Shown one piece after another: positions 63,201-64,000 of a DNA stretch of 64,000 nt (position 1 is the stretch's first letter; each line of letters opens with the position of its first letter). The notes under the pieces are model-generated. The model ran no database searches and was not told the DNA's origin. It saw only the letters and a program-made list of their open reading frames with translations. A program made the position numbers and the translations under genes. The DNA comes from Paramesorhizobium salinisoli (GTDB taxonomy: Bacteria; Pseudomonadota; Alphaproteobacteria; Rhizobiales; Rhizobiaceae): positions 186,001-250,000 of the forward strand of contig NZ_QOZG01000001.1 in NCBI RefSeq assembly GCF_003335045.1, given 5' to 3'.

Positions 63201-64000
63201 ACATAGGGATTATCGACCGGCCCCTGCTCCATGCGGAATTCCGGCATGTCGACCTTTGCATGATCGGCTGAAAATTTGCCGGTGATGCGGAGGTCGGCGA
63301 ACAACGGCCTTTCCTCCGGCAGGGTGACCCGTGACGCCTTGGCAGTGTTGCCGCCCCTGCTGCGCGTTGCCCCGGAAGCCACATCGGATGATCGCAGGGT
63401 GAAGGTACCGCCATAGGAAAGCGCTCCTTGAGTCAGCACCATGTCTCCGTCGGTCTCGAACACCGCCGGCATATCCTGCGGCAGGATGCTGGCGCGCACC
63501 CGCAATATGCCCTCGGGTTTGACCTCGCCGGTCGTTACGTCGAGAGCCGCCTTCTGGCCGTCGAGCGTCAACGTCCCGTCGAACCGCCAGGGCCCCGCGA
63601 GGCTCGTGGCCGCCATCGTCGCATTGAGATCGGAGATCACATGCTGACGGTTGTTGCCGCTGTCGCGCACATTGATCGAGCCATCGATGATCCGGAGGTT
63701 TTCCAGCTTGATCTGCGCCGGCTCCAGCCGCGTCGAAGGCCGGATCGCCCAGTCTACCTTGCCAGCCTTGTCGAGCGTGATCACCACATGCGGCTTTTCC
63801 ACCCGCATGTCGAAAATTAGGATCTGTCCGCGCAGGAACGGCATCAGCTCGGCGTCCATCGAAAATTTGTCGACGGTCATGACAGGCGCATCGCCCTTGT
63901 CGCCGACACGGACGTCGGAAAAGGTCACGGAGGGAAACGGCAGGAGCCGCGCATTGGCGCTGCCCGCGACCGTCACCGGACGGCCGAGAATCCGGCTGGC
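60203..64000 (-). CDS. AsmA-family protein, N-terminus missing
   Basis: At least 1265 residues; the frame is open at the right edge, and probably about 40 residues with the first membrane helix are beyond it (relatives have a helix, then SRILGRPVTV, which is the first visible stretch). Long AsmA/AsmA_2 domains made of beta repeats follow, of the kind that span the periplasm and move phospholipids to the outer membrane. The C-terminal 120 residues (about 60260-60640) are a highly charged Ala/Glu/Arg-rich coiled coil, unusual for the family, ending in a short tail. Confidence 0.88.
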   Translation of the reverse strand, partial: ASRILGRPVTVAGSANARLLPFPSVTFSDVRVGDKGDAPVMTVDKFSMDAELMPFLRGQILIFDMRVEKPHVVITLDKAGKVDWAIRPSTRLEPAQIKLENLRIIDGSINVRDSGNNRQHVISDLNATMAATSLAGPWRFDGTLTLDGQKAALDVTTGEVKPEGILRVRASILPQDMPAVFETDGDMVLTQGALSYGGTFTLRSSDVASGATRSRGGNTAKASRVTLPEERPLFADLRITGKFSADHAKVDMPEFRMEQGPVDNPYVVNGKALFDYGNAPRFMINADGQQVLLDGGGLVESGATKDGATSVQAAPAVPLSHRIAAFQRLMDRVPIPTIPGSVDLRLPAIIAGDTTIRDVTVQAEPGGNGWSIKQLKADLPGRTQIEAKGKLLVGEDFGFDGDLLMASRQPSGFAAWLTADVDEAIRRLPAAGFSGQVSLHKDVQRADDLELVLGGASLKGSFMRQSEEGVLPSMQLALAGGALDGDALEALTTLFAGDSGAARLIDQDIDVTLKAGPVSHGGFKAASIDTAFRLREGRFDIDRLILSDMAGATLTATGMFEPFKAEPSGSVDVTVLSDDLSELVRALATRYPSVPLFSALTKRAETYPGLFSDSEITLVGSAVTSATDKKVGAADKKDGKEFSFSANGKTGGMTIGVSGMARGNLWGEAPLQLSLTANADTPESEPLMALIGFPALPLGIAGELNGNLSLQGVPSEGMKTQLTLKAPDGAASIDGVFTLRPDDLTGSGKAVLKTADLQPFAAAVGYALPGYGEGLPVDLTSDFQFAKDIVRLPNLAGTLDGETVAAKLEASLADSGDPQLKGEVKVSRLDLGALAGFMLGSQAFESGNSGTGGGVWPKGAFANAPAFPLLANLTLTAEAANAGLFGDITGFSAKIAGGSDDLNLSDLAGTLLGGKLGGSFGLRNTGGTALASTQFTWEGSDLSRFYHLQDGDAPLSGVTKLSASLNGSGKSVSELMASMAGSGVLAVNGLSIKGFNQDALQPILAAADKADPNVPTATLDAMATGHLDLGAFSPGPAELAFTVAGGVARVPSFQLDTDKVALASDFRLDLATMTIGAQGGFTFKPGSDALVGAEPAVRFAVEGPYRDPSITFDRQPLVQFLTQRALEREQDRVEAMQAALVEKQRLRREVALYQARADERLRAEEEARRKIEEEARARAEEARLRAEEQAARKAAEAEAARKAAEETARRAAEAANRRAQHDDPAWSGSISVPRDRPPAAGSETQLPRNGQSVDEFLKTLEAPSP

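Overview
The window looks like chromosomal DNA of an alphaproteobacterium of the order Rhizobiales, most likely family Brucellaceae (Ochrobactrum/Brucella group). This is an inference from several things seen together: a circularly permuted two-piece tmRNA gene with the tag ANDNNAKGYALAA, a fused secDF gene, a BA14K-type secreted protein, DUF1127 and DUF4169 small proteins, an alpha-type SspB, the gene run thyA-folA-hflK-hflC-DUF2065-degP, and palindromic intergenic repeats of the kind found in this family. I see no prophage, integron, transposase or CRISPR array. Coding density is high and most of the window is ordinary core genome.

Layout. 1-6.4 kb: end of cutC, a LysR regulator divergent from a DUF1127 gene, a GlxA/GbdR-like regulator, a VWA-type secreted protein and a large dimethylglycine/sarcosine dehydrogenase-like enzyme. 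6.6-14.3 kb: the most unusual locus, with a GT-C-like membrane protein convergent with a five-gene run (HAD-UbiA fusion, DprE1-like oxidase, small ArnE/SMR-like transporter, extended SDR, class III aminotransferase). It looks like a pathway for a polyprenyl-phosphate-linked pentose, perhaps an amino-pentose, and its export. 14.6-23.8 kb: a MarR-GNAT fusion, an MscS-type channel, secDF, a YbhN-like membrane protein and a small alpha/beta hydrolase. 23.9-26.7 kb: sulfate ABC importer genes sbp-cysT-cysW with no cysA beside them. 27-33 kb: a small orphan gene, an FMN reductase, DedA, tRNA-Lys(CTT), PhzF, a NUDIX-endonuclease/phosphatase pair, BA14K and an aminotransferase remnant.

33-44.4 kb is rich in branched-chain amino acid genes: ilvC overlapped by an upstream TetR-family gene, then kup, pdxJ, a STAS-like protein, and a co-directional run ilvI-ilvN-LysE-threonine dehydratase-RecD-like helicase. 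The ilvI end is preceded by a leader peptide (MKTILIVVRARVGRMV) and a terminator, a clear attenuator. 44.4-49.8 kb: a HerA-type ATPase, a diguanylate cyclase, miaA and serB placed back to back, and a GNAT gene. 49.9-55.9 kb: the membrane protein quality-control and thymidylate run (degP, DUF2065, hflC, hflK, folA, thyA, DUF2853). 56-60 kb: ssrA, a Bcr/CflA efflux pump divergent from a TetR gene, then sspB, DUF4169 and a ribbon-helix-helix gene. ssrA and the gene for the ClpXP adaptor that recognises ssrA-tagged proteins lie 2.4 kb apart. 60.2-64 kb: an AsmA-family protein that runs off the window.

The points I rate highest are the DprE1/UbiA/aminotransferase/ArnE-like cluster, the shared VSLxxF(R/K)K motif between the C-terminus of SspB and the N-terminus of the next gene product (DUF4169), the ilv attenuator and its possible reach over a whole isoleucine-related run, and a TetR gene whose end overlaps ilvC and which has a near-perfect palindrome just before its start.
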